Below, in pieces: positions 53,394-63,272 of a stretch of 64,000 bases of DNA. Where the stretch lies: NCBI RefSeq assembly GCF_023715405.1, contig NZ_JAMBOC010000001.1, positions 1,488,001-1,552,000 of the forward strand. The letters are read 5' to 3'. The position numbers were made by a program, and so were the translations under genes. The first letter of the stretch is position 1. The number at the start of each line of letters is the position of its first letter. Source of the DNA: Solibacillus isronensis (GTDB lineage: Bacteria > Bacillota > Bacilli > Bacillales_A > Planococcaceae). A model generated the notes under the pieces. The model saw only the letters and a list, made by a program, of their open reading frames with translations, searched no databases and was not told the origin of the DNA.

Positions 53394-53419
53394 GTCGTTT
53401 TCGAAACAGAAAAGTTACA
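53394..53419 (-). promoter_or_regulatory. sigma-X type promoter of sigX-rsiX
   Basis: -35 TGTAAC (53414-53419), 16-bp spacer, -10 CGAC (53394-53397), close to the known sigma-X pattern TGTAAC, 17 bp, CGAC. Suggests autoregulation. Confidence 0.65.
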
Positions 53420-53456
53420 GTAATCATCCTTTTACGAACGAATTAGTCTATTAAAA

Positions 53457-53506
53457 AGAAAAGTTTATCACTTTGAACGATTCAAAATGATAAACTTTTT
53501 TATACT
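53457..53506 (-). terminator. intrinsic terminator after resE
   Basis: AAGTTTATCATTTTGAA pairs with TTCAAAGTGATAAACTT (one mismatch), then TTCTTTTT on the minus strand. Confidence 0.85.
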
Positions 53507-53529
53507 CATAATTCCATTACCCCACTTTT

Positions 53530-55305
53530 TTAAGATAATGGCAAGTAAAATGTAAAGGTTGTTCCTTGCTTTTCCACACTATCAACAGAGATTCTGCCGT
53601 TATGTGCTTCCACAATGTTTTTCGTAATGGCCAAGCCTAAGCCCGTTCCGCCTTTCGAACGAGTACGTGCTTTATCTGCTTTGTAGAACCGTTCAAATAC
53701 ATATGGCAAATCATCTTGCGGAATGCCCTGCCCTGTATCCCTAATTTGAATTTTTGCATAGTTTTGCTCATTTGCCATAGAAACAGTTACCGATCCATCG
53801 GCTGGTGTATGGCGAATCGCATTGTCGATCAAGTTCGTTAATACTTGTTCGATACGGTCCTCATCAATCGAAATAAGCGTTTCATCCGAAAAGTCAGTTT
53901 CAATCTGCAGTTGCACATGCTTTTCTTTCGCTGTTTGGTCAAACTTATGTGTCATCCGTTCAATAACCGCTACTAATGGCACGTCTTCCTTATACAGACT
54001 CATATGTCCTGATTCCATCCGCGCCAAGTCAAGTAAATCTGTTACGAGACGACTCATACGCTGTGATTCATCGTAAATTATCCGGATCATATCAATACGT
54101 TCTTCCTCTGTTGTCACAACCCCATCAATAATCGCCTCCGAATAGCCTTGTAGCATCGCGATTGGTGTCCGGAGCTCATGTGAAACATTGGCAATGAAAT
54201 CCGATTTCAGTTTTTCCAGTTTCGTTTCCTCGGTTTTATCGCGTATAACAGCGACTGCACCACGAATGGAATCTCTGCTGTACAAAGGACTAATTGTTAT
54301 ACTGTAATAGGATTTACCCATTTCAAACTCTTCGTCCAGCTGATCCTCGAAATTCAACACATGGTCAAGCATTTGATAAAGTTCATCCGGTATCGGCTTT
54401 GAGCTATCCAATCCTTTTTCGACGAACCATTTTTGCAGTAGTCGCTCAGCAGGAGGATTGCTCACTAAAATCGTCTTATCGCGATTAAATGTAATAACAG
54501 AATCGGTCATCGATGTTAAAATGCTCGATAATTGTTCTTTTTCCTGGTTGATCACTTCCAAATGATGCTTCAATTGGCGGCCCATCTGGTTAAAGGCGAC
54601 GGCAAGCTGACCAATTTCATCATTTTGCTTCGTTTCAATTTTTGAATCGAAACGCCCCTTTGCCAATTCAAATGCATGCTCTCTCATTTTACGCAATGGA
54701 AGCGTTATCTTAGAAGAAAGGAAAAATGCAAAAATTGTCGTCAATATAAATGCAATAGCCGCAGCTAACACAACAATTTTCGTCGTTTCATTACTAGTCT
54801 GGTGTAAAGCATCGGGATTTTTATAAATAAAGACGGCCCCATGTAGATCTTCAACACTTTTAAGCGGGAAGCCTAATACAATATAATTGGAGCTGTTCGC
54901 TTCTTCTCGATTCGAAGGTAGCATCAGTTCCTTTACTATTGGCTCTGATGATGCATATACTTCTTCAAATGCTTTGCTGCTTATAATTTTTTGCTGAATT
55001 TCTTCTTTATTGATGCCTTCTTGTCTTGCATACAATATTTCATCTGAACTTTTGGCGATAAGTACGTTTGTCGTTTCCGTCAATAACTCCGAGATGATTG
55101 CAAACTGCTTATCATCGATCTCTTCTTCATCGATAATACTCGCAATGGCTGCGGCTGTTTGCCTTAATGAAATCTCGGACTGTTCGTTATGATAGTTTTC
55201 AAGAAACTCCAACATGAAAATTGTAAAAATAAACAGGACAAATGAAACGAGAAGCAAAATGGTTACCCATAGCTTCCCGACAATACTTGTTGCTATTCTA
55301 ATCAT
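53530..55305 (-). CDS. resE: sensor histidine kinase ResE
   Basis: 591 aa. Membrane helix 1 (about 13-33), outer domain (35-170), helix 2 (178-200), HAMP (200-252), PAS (about 260-355), HisKA with phospho-acceptor in [16 protein letters not shown], and HATPase boxes [11 protein letters not shown] (N), DTGQGIP (G1), GGTGLGLAI (G2). Phosphorylates ResD in low oxygen or nitric oxide. Overlaps resD by 8 bases. Confidence 0.95.
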   Translation of the reverse strand: MIRIATSIVGKLWVTILLLVSFVLFIFTIFMLEFLENYHNEQSEISLRQTAAAIASIIDEEEIDDKQFAIISELLTETTNVLIAKSSDEILYARQEGINKEEIQQKIISSKAFEEVYASSEPIVKELMLPSNREEANSSNYIVLGFPLKSVEDLHGAVFIYKNPDALHQTSNETTKIVVLAAAIAFILTTIFAFFLSSKITLPLRKMREHAFELAKGRFDSKIETKQNDEIGQLAVAFNQMGRQLKHHLEVINQEKEQLSSILTSMTDSVITFNRDKTILVSNPPAERLLQKWFVEKGLDSSKPIPDELYQMLDHVLNFEDQLDEEFEMGKSYYSITISPLYSRDSIRGAVAVIRDKTEETKLEKLKSDFIANVSHELRTPIAMLQGYSEAIIDGVVTTEEERIDMIRIIYDESQRMSRLVTDLLDLARMESGHMSLYKEDVPLVAVIERMTHKFDQTAKEKHVQLQIETDFSDETLISIDEDRIEQVLTNLIDNAIRHTPADGSVTVSMANEQNYAKIQIRDTGQGIPQDDLPYVFERFYKADKARTRSKGGTGLGLAITKNIVEAHNGRISVDSVEKQGTTFTFYLPLS

Positions 55306-56014
55306 TTACGACCTCGAATTTATAGCCTACTCCCCAAACCGTAACAATCATTTTTGCTGCATTTTCAGAGACACGGTTCAGCTTTTCACGCAGGCGCTTT
55401 ACATGTGTATCAACTGTGCGCAGGTCACCAAAGAAATCATAATGCCATACTTCTTTTAATAATTGCTCACGGTCGAATACTTTATCGGGTGACTTCGCCA
55501 AAAAGTATAATAATTCATATTCTTTCGGTGTTAAATTTACTTCCGTTCCATCTGCTGTCACACGATGTGCATCATGGTCGATTGTTAAATGCGGGAACAC
55601 AACTAAATCTTTAGAAGATGAAGCATTTGAAACAGGTGAAAATACTGCTGAGCGTCGTAATATTGCTTTTACACGTAATACGACTTCTCGCGGACTAAAT
55701 GGTTTCACAATATAATCATCCGCACCAAGTTCAAATCCTTGTACACGGTTTGCTTCTTCACCTTTTGCCGTCAACAATATAATAGGCGTTGTTTTCTTTT
55801 CGCGCAGTTCAGCACAAACTTCCAAACCATCTTTTTCAGGCATCATAATATCCAACAAAATACAATGATAATCTTTTTCAAGTGCCATCGAAAGTGCTTG
55901 TTCTCCATTTTCCGCTTCTTCTACTGTATAGCCCTCACGCTCTAAATACATTTTTAACAAACGACGAATTCGATCCTCGTCGTCCACAATTAACACAGAA
56001 ATATTTTCAGACAC
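55298..56014 (-). CDS. resD: response regulator ResD
   Basis: 238 aa, OmpR/PhoB type. Receiver: VDDEDRIRR (acid pocket), [11 protein letters not shown] (Asp phosphorylation site), LTAKGEE and [14 protein letters not shown]-terminal winged helix [19 protein letters not shown] and [12 protein letters not shown]. Turns on respiration and anaerobic genes, including res. GTG at 56014 is chosen: AAAGGGG lies 8 bases upstream, whereas the upstream TTG overlaps that site. Confidence 0.95.
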   Translation of the reverse strand: MSENISVLIVDDEDRIRRLLKMYLEREGYTVEEAENGEQALSMALEKDYHCILLDIMMPEKDGLEVCAELREKKTTPIILLTAKGEEANRVQGFELGADDYIVKPFSPREVVLRVKAILRRSAVFSPVSNASSSKDLVVFPHLTIDHDAHRVTADGTEVNLTPKEYELLYFLAKSPDKVFDREQLLKEVWHYDFFGDLRTVDTHVKRLREKLNRVSENAAKMIVTVWGVGYKFEVVND

Positions 56015-56075
56015 TGGTGTTGCCCCTTTCAAAACTCTATTTCTCTTCTCTATTGTACCTTTTTAGCGAACGATT

Positions 56076-56110
56076 GAAAAGAAAAGCCCAATCATTCTGA
56101 TTGAACTTTT
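56076..56110 (-). terminator. possible terminator between resC and resD
   Basis: AAAAG-CAATC and GATTG-CTTTT arms with mismatched bulges, then CTTTT on the minus strand. May separate resABC from resDE. Confidence 0.45.
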
Positions 56111-56203
56111 CTAACTTTATGACAGTTTATTAATTATTTTGCATAGAATTGGAAACGATCAAAATTGCTTTAAAAATAGTGTAAAAAGCAAATTGTTGTC
56201 ACA

Positions 56204-57388
56204 TTATGCATAAGAGTGCAATCCAGCGATAACTAGATTAACTACGACTAAATTGAATAAAATAATAAGGAAACCGATTACCGTAAGCCATGCACTCTTT
56301 CTTCCTTCCCAACCTTTTGAGAGGCGAAGGTGTAAAAATGCTGCATAAAACAGCCATGTAATAAGTGCCCATACTTCTTTTGGATCCCAGCCCCAAAATC
56401 GGCCCCATGCTTCCTGTGCCCAAATCATCGCAAAAATAAGCGCGCCTAATGTGAAAATCGGAAAAGCAATCAAGATTGAACGGTAGGCGATTTCGTCCAT
56501 CAGCGTCGAGTTCACCCGTTTTACTAATGGCTGGAACATTTTCGCTATCTTTCTTCTAAAGATCAGTCGAATCAATATATAAATAATTGTACCGAATAGA
56601 ACAGACCAGAAAACAGTTGTTAGCTTTCGTGCATCAATCAATGCAGGCAACTCAAATAATGGTGTCATACGGTCTTCAGACAGTTCCACATATTCATTCA
56701 TACCGAAAACAGCCGGCATCAAATACGTAGATGTATTGACTTGATCCAATGTATCAACGTATTCATACTTTGCTTCATAACCCATGGCGTTGAATGTAAC
56801 CGTTGCTGCAACAAATCCTACAACTAGTACACAGCAGAACATGACTGTTTCCAGCCAAAAGCTTTCTTTTGAGCGCTCGTCCATATTCACATTTCTGAGC
56901 AAGTAAATAAGTCCGGCTACCGCACTAATCCCAAAAATCGATTGCCCTAGTGCTGCAGTCGTAACATGTATCGTCAGCCAATGACTTTGCAGTGAAGGTA
57001 CTAAAGGACTTACCTCTGTCGGGAACATAGAGGCAAAGGCAATTATCAATAATGCAATTGGTAAAGCAACAACACCTAATGCTGCAACTTTATACGTAAT
57101 GTAAATGACGATAAACGATAGTACTATGAACATACCGAATGCTGTAGTAAATTCAAACATATTACTAACCGGTGCATGTCCTGTATACGCCCAACGCGTA
57201 ATGAAATAACCTAACTGTGCAACAAAACCGATAATTGTAACAACAAGGGCAATTTTACCGTATTTATCCGCCCGTGTTGCTGCCGTGTCATTTTTCACTT
57301 TAATTGCGCCTGCAAATAAAAATGTACCAACTAAGTAAGAAATGAATGCAGCATACAGTAAATAACCGCTTAAATCGATTAAACTCAT
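56204..57388 (-). CDS. resC: cytochrome c biogenesis protein ResC (CcsA)
   Basis: 394 aa, eight membrane helices. The haem-handling tryptophan motif WGRFWGWDPKEVWAL is at about 336-350, with conserved His (SHWLTIHV, FLHLRL). With ResB it brings haem to apocytochrome c in the system II pathway. Overlaps resB by four bases (ATGA type). Length is normal. Confidence 0.95.
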   Translation of the reverse strand: MSLIDLSGYLLYAAFISYLVGTFLFAGAIKVKNDTAATRADKYGKIALVVTIIGFVAQLGYFITRWAYTGHAPVSNMFEFTTAFGMFIVLSFIVIYITYKVAALGVVALPIALLIIAFASMFPTEVSPLVPSLQSHWLTIHVTTAALGQSIFGISAVAGLIYLLRNVNMDERSKESFWLETVMFCCVLVVGFVAATVTFNAMGYEAKYEYVDTLDQVNTSTYLMPAVFGMNEYVELSEDRMTPLFELPALIDARKLTTVFWSVLFGTIIYILIRLIFRRKIAKMFQPLVKRVNSTLMDEIAYRSILIAFPIFTLGALIFAMIWAQEAWGRFWGWDPKEVWALITWLFYAAFLHLRLSKGWEGRKSAWLTVIGFLIILFNLVVVNLVIAGLHSYA

Positions 57389-59043
57389 AAGGTTTTACCA
57401 TCCTTTTCTGTTTCAACATGTTCATTGTTTTCTATTTCCTGTTGATCTACGTATTGCGGTAAATGAGCATGCTTCGTTAATGCATCTAAATCTTTTTTCA
57501 TACTAAACCAGTTTTTATTCGTATGTGCCGCCAGACGTATTGTTCCATCCGCCAACTGTTCAATCCATATACGGCGATGATTCCAATAGGAACCGATTGC
57601 AACACCAATCATAAAGATAATACCCCCTACGATTAGAATAGGGATTGTCCGATCATAACGGATCGTTAAACCAGACATATGGCGTGTTTCCACATTCGAA
57701 AACTTCATTTTATAAATATTGTCACCTTCAGGCTCAAGCGTTTGCTGAATCGCAACAAAGCTTGTTTCTCCTTCAGGTGTTTCAGGAGTAATCATTTTAA
57801 AAATAAATGCCGGATTATTCGGTGTTTGGGACACAGTTTGCGGTACGCCTTCTTTAAAACCTGAAAAGTCCGGATAATAACCCATTAATTCGACTTGTGC
57901 GCCATTTTCGAGCGTATACACTTCCTGCGGGTTCGTTAAATCAATGCTAATTTGACCAAGCGATTCTTCCGATTCCTTATTCGTTAAATCAAACACCATT
58001 GTTTTAATCTCATTTAAACGGAAATCCATCTGATAAAATGCATAGCCCTCATGCTTCAGCGGATGGTTTACCTGAATTCCGTATTTCGTTACTTCTTCCA
58101 GGTTTTCCGCCTGTCCCGGCACACTGTTTTCTTTCTGTTTATACAATGTCACGTCTGTCTGGAAGTTTTTCGCGACTACATTGACCCCTTGTTTGATCTG
58201 CTCGCCCTGGGGAACATTGTCGTAAGTTTCAAGAATAAATTTGTCATTCTTCAGAAAGTACCCGTCCATACCTGGTACAGCACGTGTCTCGCCTTCACGA
58301 AGCCACATCGATTCATCCACGTACATGCCCGGTACTAGATGGAGCATGACCCCAATCAGAAAGACAATTAATCCAACATGGTTTACGTAAGCACCATAGC
58401 GGGAAAAACGCCCGCGTTCCGCTAAAATGGAATCATTTTCACGACGCACATTGTATTTTAAATTTTTTAAAGATTGTTCAACGAGCTGGAGCGTTTGTTC
58501 AGGCGTTTCACTTGGTTTCCCTTCACCGATAATTCGCTGACGCTTCATAAAGTTTGTATGTCGTTTCACTCGTTGATTTTTTAAAGATTTATGTAATGGA
58601 ATACCTCTATCAATACTTGCAATAATAATGGACACACCTAACATTAATACAAGTAATTGGAACCATAGGGATGAATAAAGATCCGATAAACCTAACGCGT
58701 AGTATATTTCACCGAACCATCCATAAACATCTGAATAGTACTTTTCCTTCTCCGGGTCTGTTGCTACGCTTATATAAAACTCCTGAGGCAGTATTGTACC
58801 AATTGATGCTGCTATTAAATTGATAATAATGAGCGTAATTCCGACTTTTACACTTGAGAAAAAATTCCAAACCTTATCAATAACTGACTTGTTATAAGTT
58901 TTTGAACGAATGGCTGTCCCTTCGTACCGCATATCTGCAATTTTTTTGCTTTTTTCCTCTGCGGATAATGGAGAACCGCATTTTTGGCAGAGTGTTGTAC
59001 CTTCAGGATTTTCATGCCCGCATTCACAAAGTAGTTTATTCAT
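57385..59043 (-). CDS. resB: cytochrome c biogenesis protein ResB
   Basis: 552 aa. N-terminal zinc-ribbon-like CECGHENPEGTTLCQKCG (residues 5-22), as seen in Bacillus ResB, then four membrane helices (about 70-90, 118-137, 222-240, 478-498) and a large outside domain between helices 3 and 4. Member of the haem lyase pair ResBC. Between resA (13 bp) and resC. Confidence 0.94.
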   Translation of the reverse strand: MNKLLCECGHENPEGTTLCQKCGSPLSAEEKSKKIADMRYEGTAIRSKTYNKSVIDKVWNFFSSVKVGITLIIINLIAASIGTILPQEFYISVATDPEKEKYYSDVYGWFGEIYYALGLSDLYSSLWFQLLVLMLGVSIIIASIDRGIPLHKSLKNQRVKRHTNFMKRQRIIGEGKPSETPEQTLQLVEQSLKNLKYNVRRENDSILAERGRFSRYGAYVNHVGLIVFLIGVMLHLVPGMYVDESMWLREGETRAVPGMDGYFLKNDKFILETYDNVPQGEQIKQGVNVVAKNFQTDVTLYKQKENSVPGQAENLEEVTKYGIQVNHPLKHEGYAFYQMDFRLNEIKTMVFDLTNKESEESLGQISIDLTNPQEVYTLENGAQVELMGYYPDFSGFKEGVPQTVSQTPNNPAFIFKMITPETPEGETSFVAIQQTLEPEGDNIYKMKFSNVETRHMSGLTIRYDRTIPILIVGGIIFMIGVAIGSYWNHRRIWIEQLADGTIRLAAHTNKNWFSMKKDLDALTKHAHLPQYVDQQEIENNEHVETEKDGKTL

Positions 59044-59056
59044 TGCGTAAAAACTC

Positions 59057-59590
59057 CTATTCCGGCTTTATTGACCCCATATATTGCACAATTTCTCCTT
59101 CGGTCATTTCTCCAGTAATAATACGGTCTATTGTACCGTCGGGTTTAATGAAAATTGATGTAGGCAGGGGTCCAATATTATAGGCAGTGAAAACACTTTT
59201 CGTTTTATCGATCGCAACCGGGAACGTCATCCCCATATTCGCCACATATTTTTTTACTTCGAATTCAGACTGTGCGAAGTTAACGGCAATAATTTGAACA
59301 TCCTGGCCCTTAAATTCTGCATATTGACGAGTCATTGCAGGGAATTCGCGTTCACACGGCTCACACCATGTACCCCAGAAATTCAGTACGACACCCTTTC
59401 CCTCGTAGTCTTTCAATCTATGCTTTTCACCATGCAAATCTACTACTTCAAAATCAGGCGCCTGTGCCCCGGCTTGTACAATATTAATTTTATCTTTCGT
59501 TACGGCAGCGTAAACTGTATATCCGATTGCGATTGCTAAAATGGTTAAAATGATACCGCGAGTCACAGAACGTTGTTTCTTTTTTTCCAA
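59057..59590 (-). CDS. resA: thiol-disulfide oxidoreductase ResA
   Basis: 177 aa membrane-anchored thioredoxin-fold protein. N-terminal helix (10-30) and the active site GTWCEPCERE with the ResA-specific CEPC. Reduces the CXXCH disulfide of apocytochrome c before haem attachment. Also GPLPTSIFIKPDG cis-Pro loop. First gene of the resABC operon. Confidence 0.96.
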   Translation of the reverse strand: MEKKKQRSVTRGIILTILAIAIGYTVYAAVTKDKINIVQAGAQAPDFEVVDLHGEKHRLKDYEGKGVVLNFWGTWCEPCEREFPAMTRQYAEFKGQDVQIIAVNFAQSEFEVKKYVANMGMTFPVAIDKTKSVFTAYNIGPLPTSIFIKPDGTIDRIITGEMTEGEIVQYMGSIKPE

Positions 59591-59697
59591 AATAAAAAAC
59601 CCCCTTCCACTTCAGCAACTACTGTTGCCTATTATAGCAAATTATTACAAAATTTAAATTCTTTTCTTTCAGAATGATTTATGAATTTCTTAAACTA

Positions 59698-60441
59698 TTA
59701 ATTGTTATACTCAATTTTTCCTGTTTCAGCTAATACACGTAGTAGTTTTACTTCATGTTTTGTCAGCTGACGGTATTCGCCTGGGCTAAGTCCAGTTAAA
59801 TCTAAAAATGCAAAGCGCTCACGTTTTAATTTCACGACAGGTGTACCGATTGCTTCAAACATACGACGGACTTGACGATTTCGCCCTTCATGAATGGTAA
59901 TCTCACAAATCGCTTTACCAGCATTCTCATCAAAGCTTGTCATGCTAACTTTTGCAGGAGCCGTTTTTCCGTCTTCCAGCTTAATTCCGTTTTGTAGTTT
60001 CATTAAACCTTGTTTTGTTGGAATCCCTTTAACACGTGCAATATATGTTTTATCGATTTTGAATTTCGGATGTGTCATTAAGTTTGAAAACTCGCCGTCA
60101 TTCGTTAAAAGCAATAATCCAGTCGTATCATAATCTAAACGACCTACCGGGAAAATACGTTGGTGAACATGCTTTTTAAAAATATCAGTTACTGTTTTTC
60201 GACCTTTATCATCAGTTACTGCTGAAATATAGGCACGTGGTTTATATAGCAGGAAATAAACTTTATCTTCTTTTTCCAGTTTTACGCCTTCAACTTCAAT
60301 CGTGTCCGAGTTGGATACTTTTGTACCAAGCTCTTTAACTACGACTCCATTTACTTTTACTTTACCTTCTACGATTAATTGCTCTGCTTTACGTCGTGAT
60401 GCAACGCCTGCATAGGCAATCACTTTTTGTAATCTTTCCAT
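59698..60441 (-). CDS. rluB: 23S rRNA pseudouridine synthase RluB
   Basis: 247 aa. N-terminal S4 RNA-binding domain (MERLQKVIAYAGVASRRKAEQLI) and RsuA-type catalytic domain with GRLDYDTTGLLLLTNDG (catalytic Asp). Modifies 23S rRNA (position near 2633 in B. subtilis). Just upstream of res genes as in B. subtilis ypuL. Here it is next to dacB, without spmA/spmB between. Family GRNRQVRRMFEAIG motif present. Confidence 0.95.
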   Translation of the reverse strand: MERLQKVIAYAGVASRRKAEQLIVEGKVKVNGVVVKELGTKVSNSDTIEVEGVKLEKEDKVYFLLYKPRAYISAVTDDKGRKTVTDIFKKHVHQRIFPVGRLDYDTTGLLLLTNDGEFSNLMTHPKFKIDKTYIARVKGIPTKQGLMKLQNGIKLEDGKTAPAKVSMTSFDENAGKAICEITIHEGRNRQVRRMFEAIGTPVVKLKRERFAFLDLTGLSPGEYRQLTKHEVKLLRVLAETGKIEYNN

Positions 60442-60616
60442 AAGTTCACCTCATTGATTGATAAACTGCAAAGACGCATACTTCTTCAGCATTCGTCCCT
60501 GCACTTTTCATTTACTGCTTTGTTAATTATTAAATACTATTGCTGTAATCCACAAATACGAGCGAAAATAAATCCTTAACGAATAAAAATTATGTCATAC
60601 TTTTAGAACTTAATCA

Positions 60617-60780
60617 ATTACGCTCTGGCGTAATTGCGTCTGGATTCGGCTTTGAGGCCCACTGGATGTGGGTCAGTCAGCCGTTGTCGCATGATGCGAC
60701 GCTTTTAAGCTGACTTCCTTTTAAGAACTCTTTTTCGAATCCATGACATCTCCGGGGGGCTTAACTTCAATCCTGAAGTT
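60617..60780. repeat. structured intergenic element B, four-stem palindrome plus hairpin
   Basis: Lies in the 359-bp gap between dacB and rluB. Stems: P1 GGATTCG (60642-60648) with CGAATCC (60736-60742); P2 GGCCCAC (60656-60662) with GTGGGTC (60668-60674); P3 AGTCAGC (60675-60681) with GCTGACT (60709-60715); P4 GTCGC with GCGAC (60686-60700). A further hairpin AACTTCA-ATCC-TGAAGTT ends it. Same order of stems as the 19.8-kb element with different base pairs. Confidence 0.65.
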
Positions 60781-60800
60781 AAAGTATTTCACTTTTTGGA

Positions 60801-61775
60801 TTATTTTACTGTAACGAGTTTTGATGATACGAGCGATTCATCTGCGTATAAAAGCCAAACCCCTCGATCCGACCCTTTCAGCCGTGAAACTTTTACAATA
60901 TGCTCAAAATTCGGTCGTTCTTTCTTATGAAGCAGCATTTGGAACGGTTCATCTAACTCGATTGCCAACCCGTTCGCATTATATTTCCCTTTCTTCACAA
61001 TCGTTTTATGTTCAAAATTATTGTCGACAAAATCCGCCAAGTTCCGGTGGATATTCCAATCATTTCCTTCGTTAATAGTAACGACAACAAATGACTTTTG
61101 TTCCCGTTCAAAATAAGTTGCCAATGTTCTTCCAGCCACTTTTGTATAGCCTGTTTTCCCTGCAACGGCTCCTATCTTCTCATGCATAAGCCGGTGTTTA
61201 TTTCTCCACTGCCTGCCATCCGAAAAATTTTGAGTAGATGCAATTTTTCTGAACTGTGGATTCATCATCGCAATTTGCAGCATCTTTGCCGTATCGTAGG
61301 CAGAGGATAAATGGGCTTCATTGTGCAGCCCTGTAGGATTTGTAAAAGTTGTTTCATTCAATTGATAAAGCTCTGCCTTCTCGTTCATAAGCTGAACAAA
61401 GCCCTCTACAGATCCTCCAATATGTTCCGCCAGCGCAGTAGCGGCATCATTTCCTGATTGCATCATTAAACCATGAAGCAAGTAATCAATCGTATACGTC
61501 TCGTTTTCCAATAAGTAAATTGATGAGCCTTCAACAAGCGAGGCTTCCTTCGAAATGACAACTTCATCGGTAAGCTCACTATTTTCTAAAACAACCAGGG
61601 CCGTCCAGATTTTTGTCAGGCTGGCAATCGGCAGGCGTGCATGTTCATTCACACCCATTAATGTCCGTCCATTTTCCGCATCGATAACAACATAGCTATT
61701 ATACGCCGCCTGAATTTGTGACGAACTACTCAAAAATACGAACAATACAACAATAGAAACAAACCACTTTTTCAA
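60801..61775 (-). CDS. dacB: D-alanyl-D-alanine carboxypeptidase, DacB-like (PBP5 family)
   Basis: 324 aa secreted penicillin-binding protein. Signal peptide 1-23 (…QIQA). Active-site SxxK in PIASLTKIW (Ser about 52), SGN in MQSGNDAATAL, and KTG in GKTGYTKVAG. Trims pentapeptides; B. subtilis DacB shapes cortex peptidoglycan. It is shorter than B. subtilis DacB (about 382 aa), with a reduced C-terminal domain. The start is TTG with AAAGGAG 7 bases upstream. Follows scpB by 12 bp, so co-transcribed; spmAB missing after it. DacF is an alternative name by size. Confidence 0.85.
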   Translation of the reverse strand: MKKWFVSIVVLFVFLSSSSQIQAAYNSYVVIDAENGRTLMGVNEHARLPIASLTKIWTALVVLENSELTDEVVISKEASLVEGSSIYLLENETYTIDYLLHGLMMQSGNDAATALAEHIGGSVEGFVQLMNEKAELYQLNETTFTNPTGLHNEAHLSSAYDTAKMLQIAMMNPQFRKIASTQNFSDGRQWRNKHRLMHEKIGAVAGKTGYTKVAGRTLATYFEREQKSFVVVTINEGNDWNIHRNLADFVDNNFEHKTIVKKGKYNANGLAIELDEPFQMLLHKKERPNFEHIVKVSRLKGSDRGVWLLYADESLVSSKLVTVK

Positions 61776-61787
61776 CAGGCCACTCCT

Positions 61788-62378
61788 TTAGTTTTGGTTA
61801 AATGTTTCCTGGAACTTTGTTAAAAATAAATCAGTCGGCTGATCATCTTCCTGATCGACTTCTTCCGGTAAAGGCGGCAATTCTTTAATATTTTTTAAGC
61901 CAAAATAATTTAGGAATTCTTTTGTCGTACCATATAAGATTGCCCGTCCTGTTCCTTCCGCCCTGCCAACTTCCTGTACGAGCGCCCTAGAAACGAGTGT
62001 CGCAATCGGGCGTTCGCTTTTCACCCCTCGCAGATCTTCCACTTCCGCGCGCGTGATCGGCTGCTTATACGCTATAATTGCCAGAACCTCTAATGAAGCT
62101 GCGGTTAATACTTGATTTGTCGGGTTTTCAATTAATTTTTTCAATGTGTCCGTCACTTCCGGTTTTGTTGTTAACTGATATGTACCGGCAAGCTGTTTTA
62201 ATGTAATTCCCCGCATTTCCTCCTCATTGTAATGAGACAGGAGTTCGCTTAATCCCGCTTCAATATCCATAGGTTCTACTTCTATATATTGTGCAAGTTG
62301 TTTAACGGTCATACCTTCATCACCAGCTACGAATAATAGTGCCTCAATTCGGCTCAGTAAGTTGTTCGAATTCATCAT
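61788..62378 (-). CDS. scpB: chromosome segregation and condensation protein ScpB
   Basis: 196 aa. Two winged-helix domains; the dimer binds ScpA in the Smc complex. Typical motifs IEALLFVAGDEGMTVKQLA near the N-terminus, and VLAIIAYKQPITRAEVEDLRGV in the middle. The start overlaps the end of scpA by 35 bp; two adjacent ATGs are possible with GAGGAG upstream. Acidic C-terminal tail (EEVDQEDDQP). Confidence 0.95.
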   Translation of the reverse strand: MMNSNNLLSRIEALLFVAGDEGMTVKQLAQYIEVEPMDIEAGLSELLSHYNEEEMRGITLKQLAGTYQLTTKPEVTDTLKKLIENPTNQVLTAASLEVLAIIAYKQPITRAEVEDLRGVKSERPIATLVSRALVQEVGRAEGTGRAILYGTTKEFLNYFGLKNIKELPPLPEEVDQEDDQPTDLFLTKFQETFNQN

Positions 62379-63126
62379 TGATCTCCTCTTTTGTCAATAA
62401 TACAGATAAATCATCGAAGTTATTTTGCTGTTCGACAAAAATCACTTGGCGCTTCATTAATTCCAGTAATGTTAAAAACGTCAATACAAGCATTGGCTTA
62501 TCCTCTGCTTCAAACAATTGCGAGAACATCACTCTTCCGCCTGCATTTTTTAAAATGTTCACAACGGAACGCATTTGTTCCTTCACTGAAATTTCCTGTC
62601 TTGCGATACGCGTTGACAATGGTTTTTTCAACTGTTTACGACGCATCAGTTTTTGAAACGCACTTAACATATCGTAAACATTTACATTTTGATCAAAAAG
62701 CGCTAATTGTTCTTCCGGCATAAATTCCGACAAGTCTGCAGGCGCTTTCGTGAACACTTGCCCGCGTTCTGTTTCCAATTCCTGAAGTTGAACAGCTGCT
62801 TCTTTATACTTTTTATATTCGATTAAACGTGCAACAAGCTCTTCCCGTGGATCGACCTCATCTATTTCGAGCTCCTCTGCATCGATTTCGTTTTCATTAA
62901 TCGGAATGAGCATACGGCTTTTAATCGCCAATAATGTTGCGGCCATTACTAAATACTCGCTTGCTTCATTCAGTTCCAATGTTTGCATCGCATGGATATG
63001 ATCAATATACTGTTCCGTTAATTCCGCCATTGGAATATCATATATATCAATTTCCAAACGATGAATTAAATGCAATAATAAATCTAGTGGCCCGCTAAAG
63101 GCGTCTAGTTTCACTTCGTAAGACAT
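62344..63126 (-). CDS. scpA: chromosome segregation and condensation protein ScpA
   Basis: 260 aa. Kleisin subunit of the Smc-ScpAB condensin. N-terminal FSGPLDLLLHLIHRLEIDIYDIPM is the Smc-neck binding helix; the C-terminal winged-helix (about 180-250) binds the Smc head. Overlap with scpB shows coupling. Same place as B. subtilis (ypuG). Confidence 0.96.
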   Translation of the reverse strand: MSYEVKLDAFSGPLDLLLHLIHRLEIDIYDIPMAELTEQYIDHIHAMQTLELNEASEYLVMAATLLAIKSRMLIPINENEIDAEELEIDEVDPREELVARLIEYKKYKEAAVQLQELETERGQVFTKAPADLSEFMPEEQLALFDQNVNVYDMLSAFQKLMRRKQLKKPLSTRIARQEISVKEQMRSVVNILKNAGGRVMFSQLFEAEDKPMLVLTFLTLLELMKRQVIFVEQQNNFDDLSVLLTKEEINDEFEQLTEPN

Positions 63127-63272
63127 AAAATACCACCTATCGTTAATCGGAAATTATCATTAGCATCTAATTCGCTATGATTAATTTTACGTTTTGCTAG
63201 TTACTTTATTCGTCAAAATTCAACAAAATATAGCAGAACCTATCTAATTAGTATAGAGGAAAGGGGACAACA

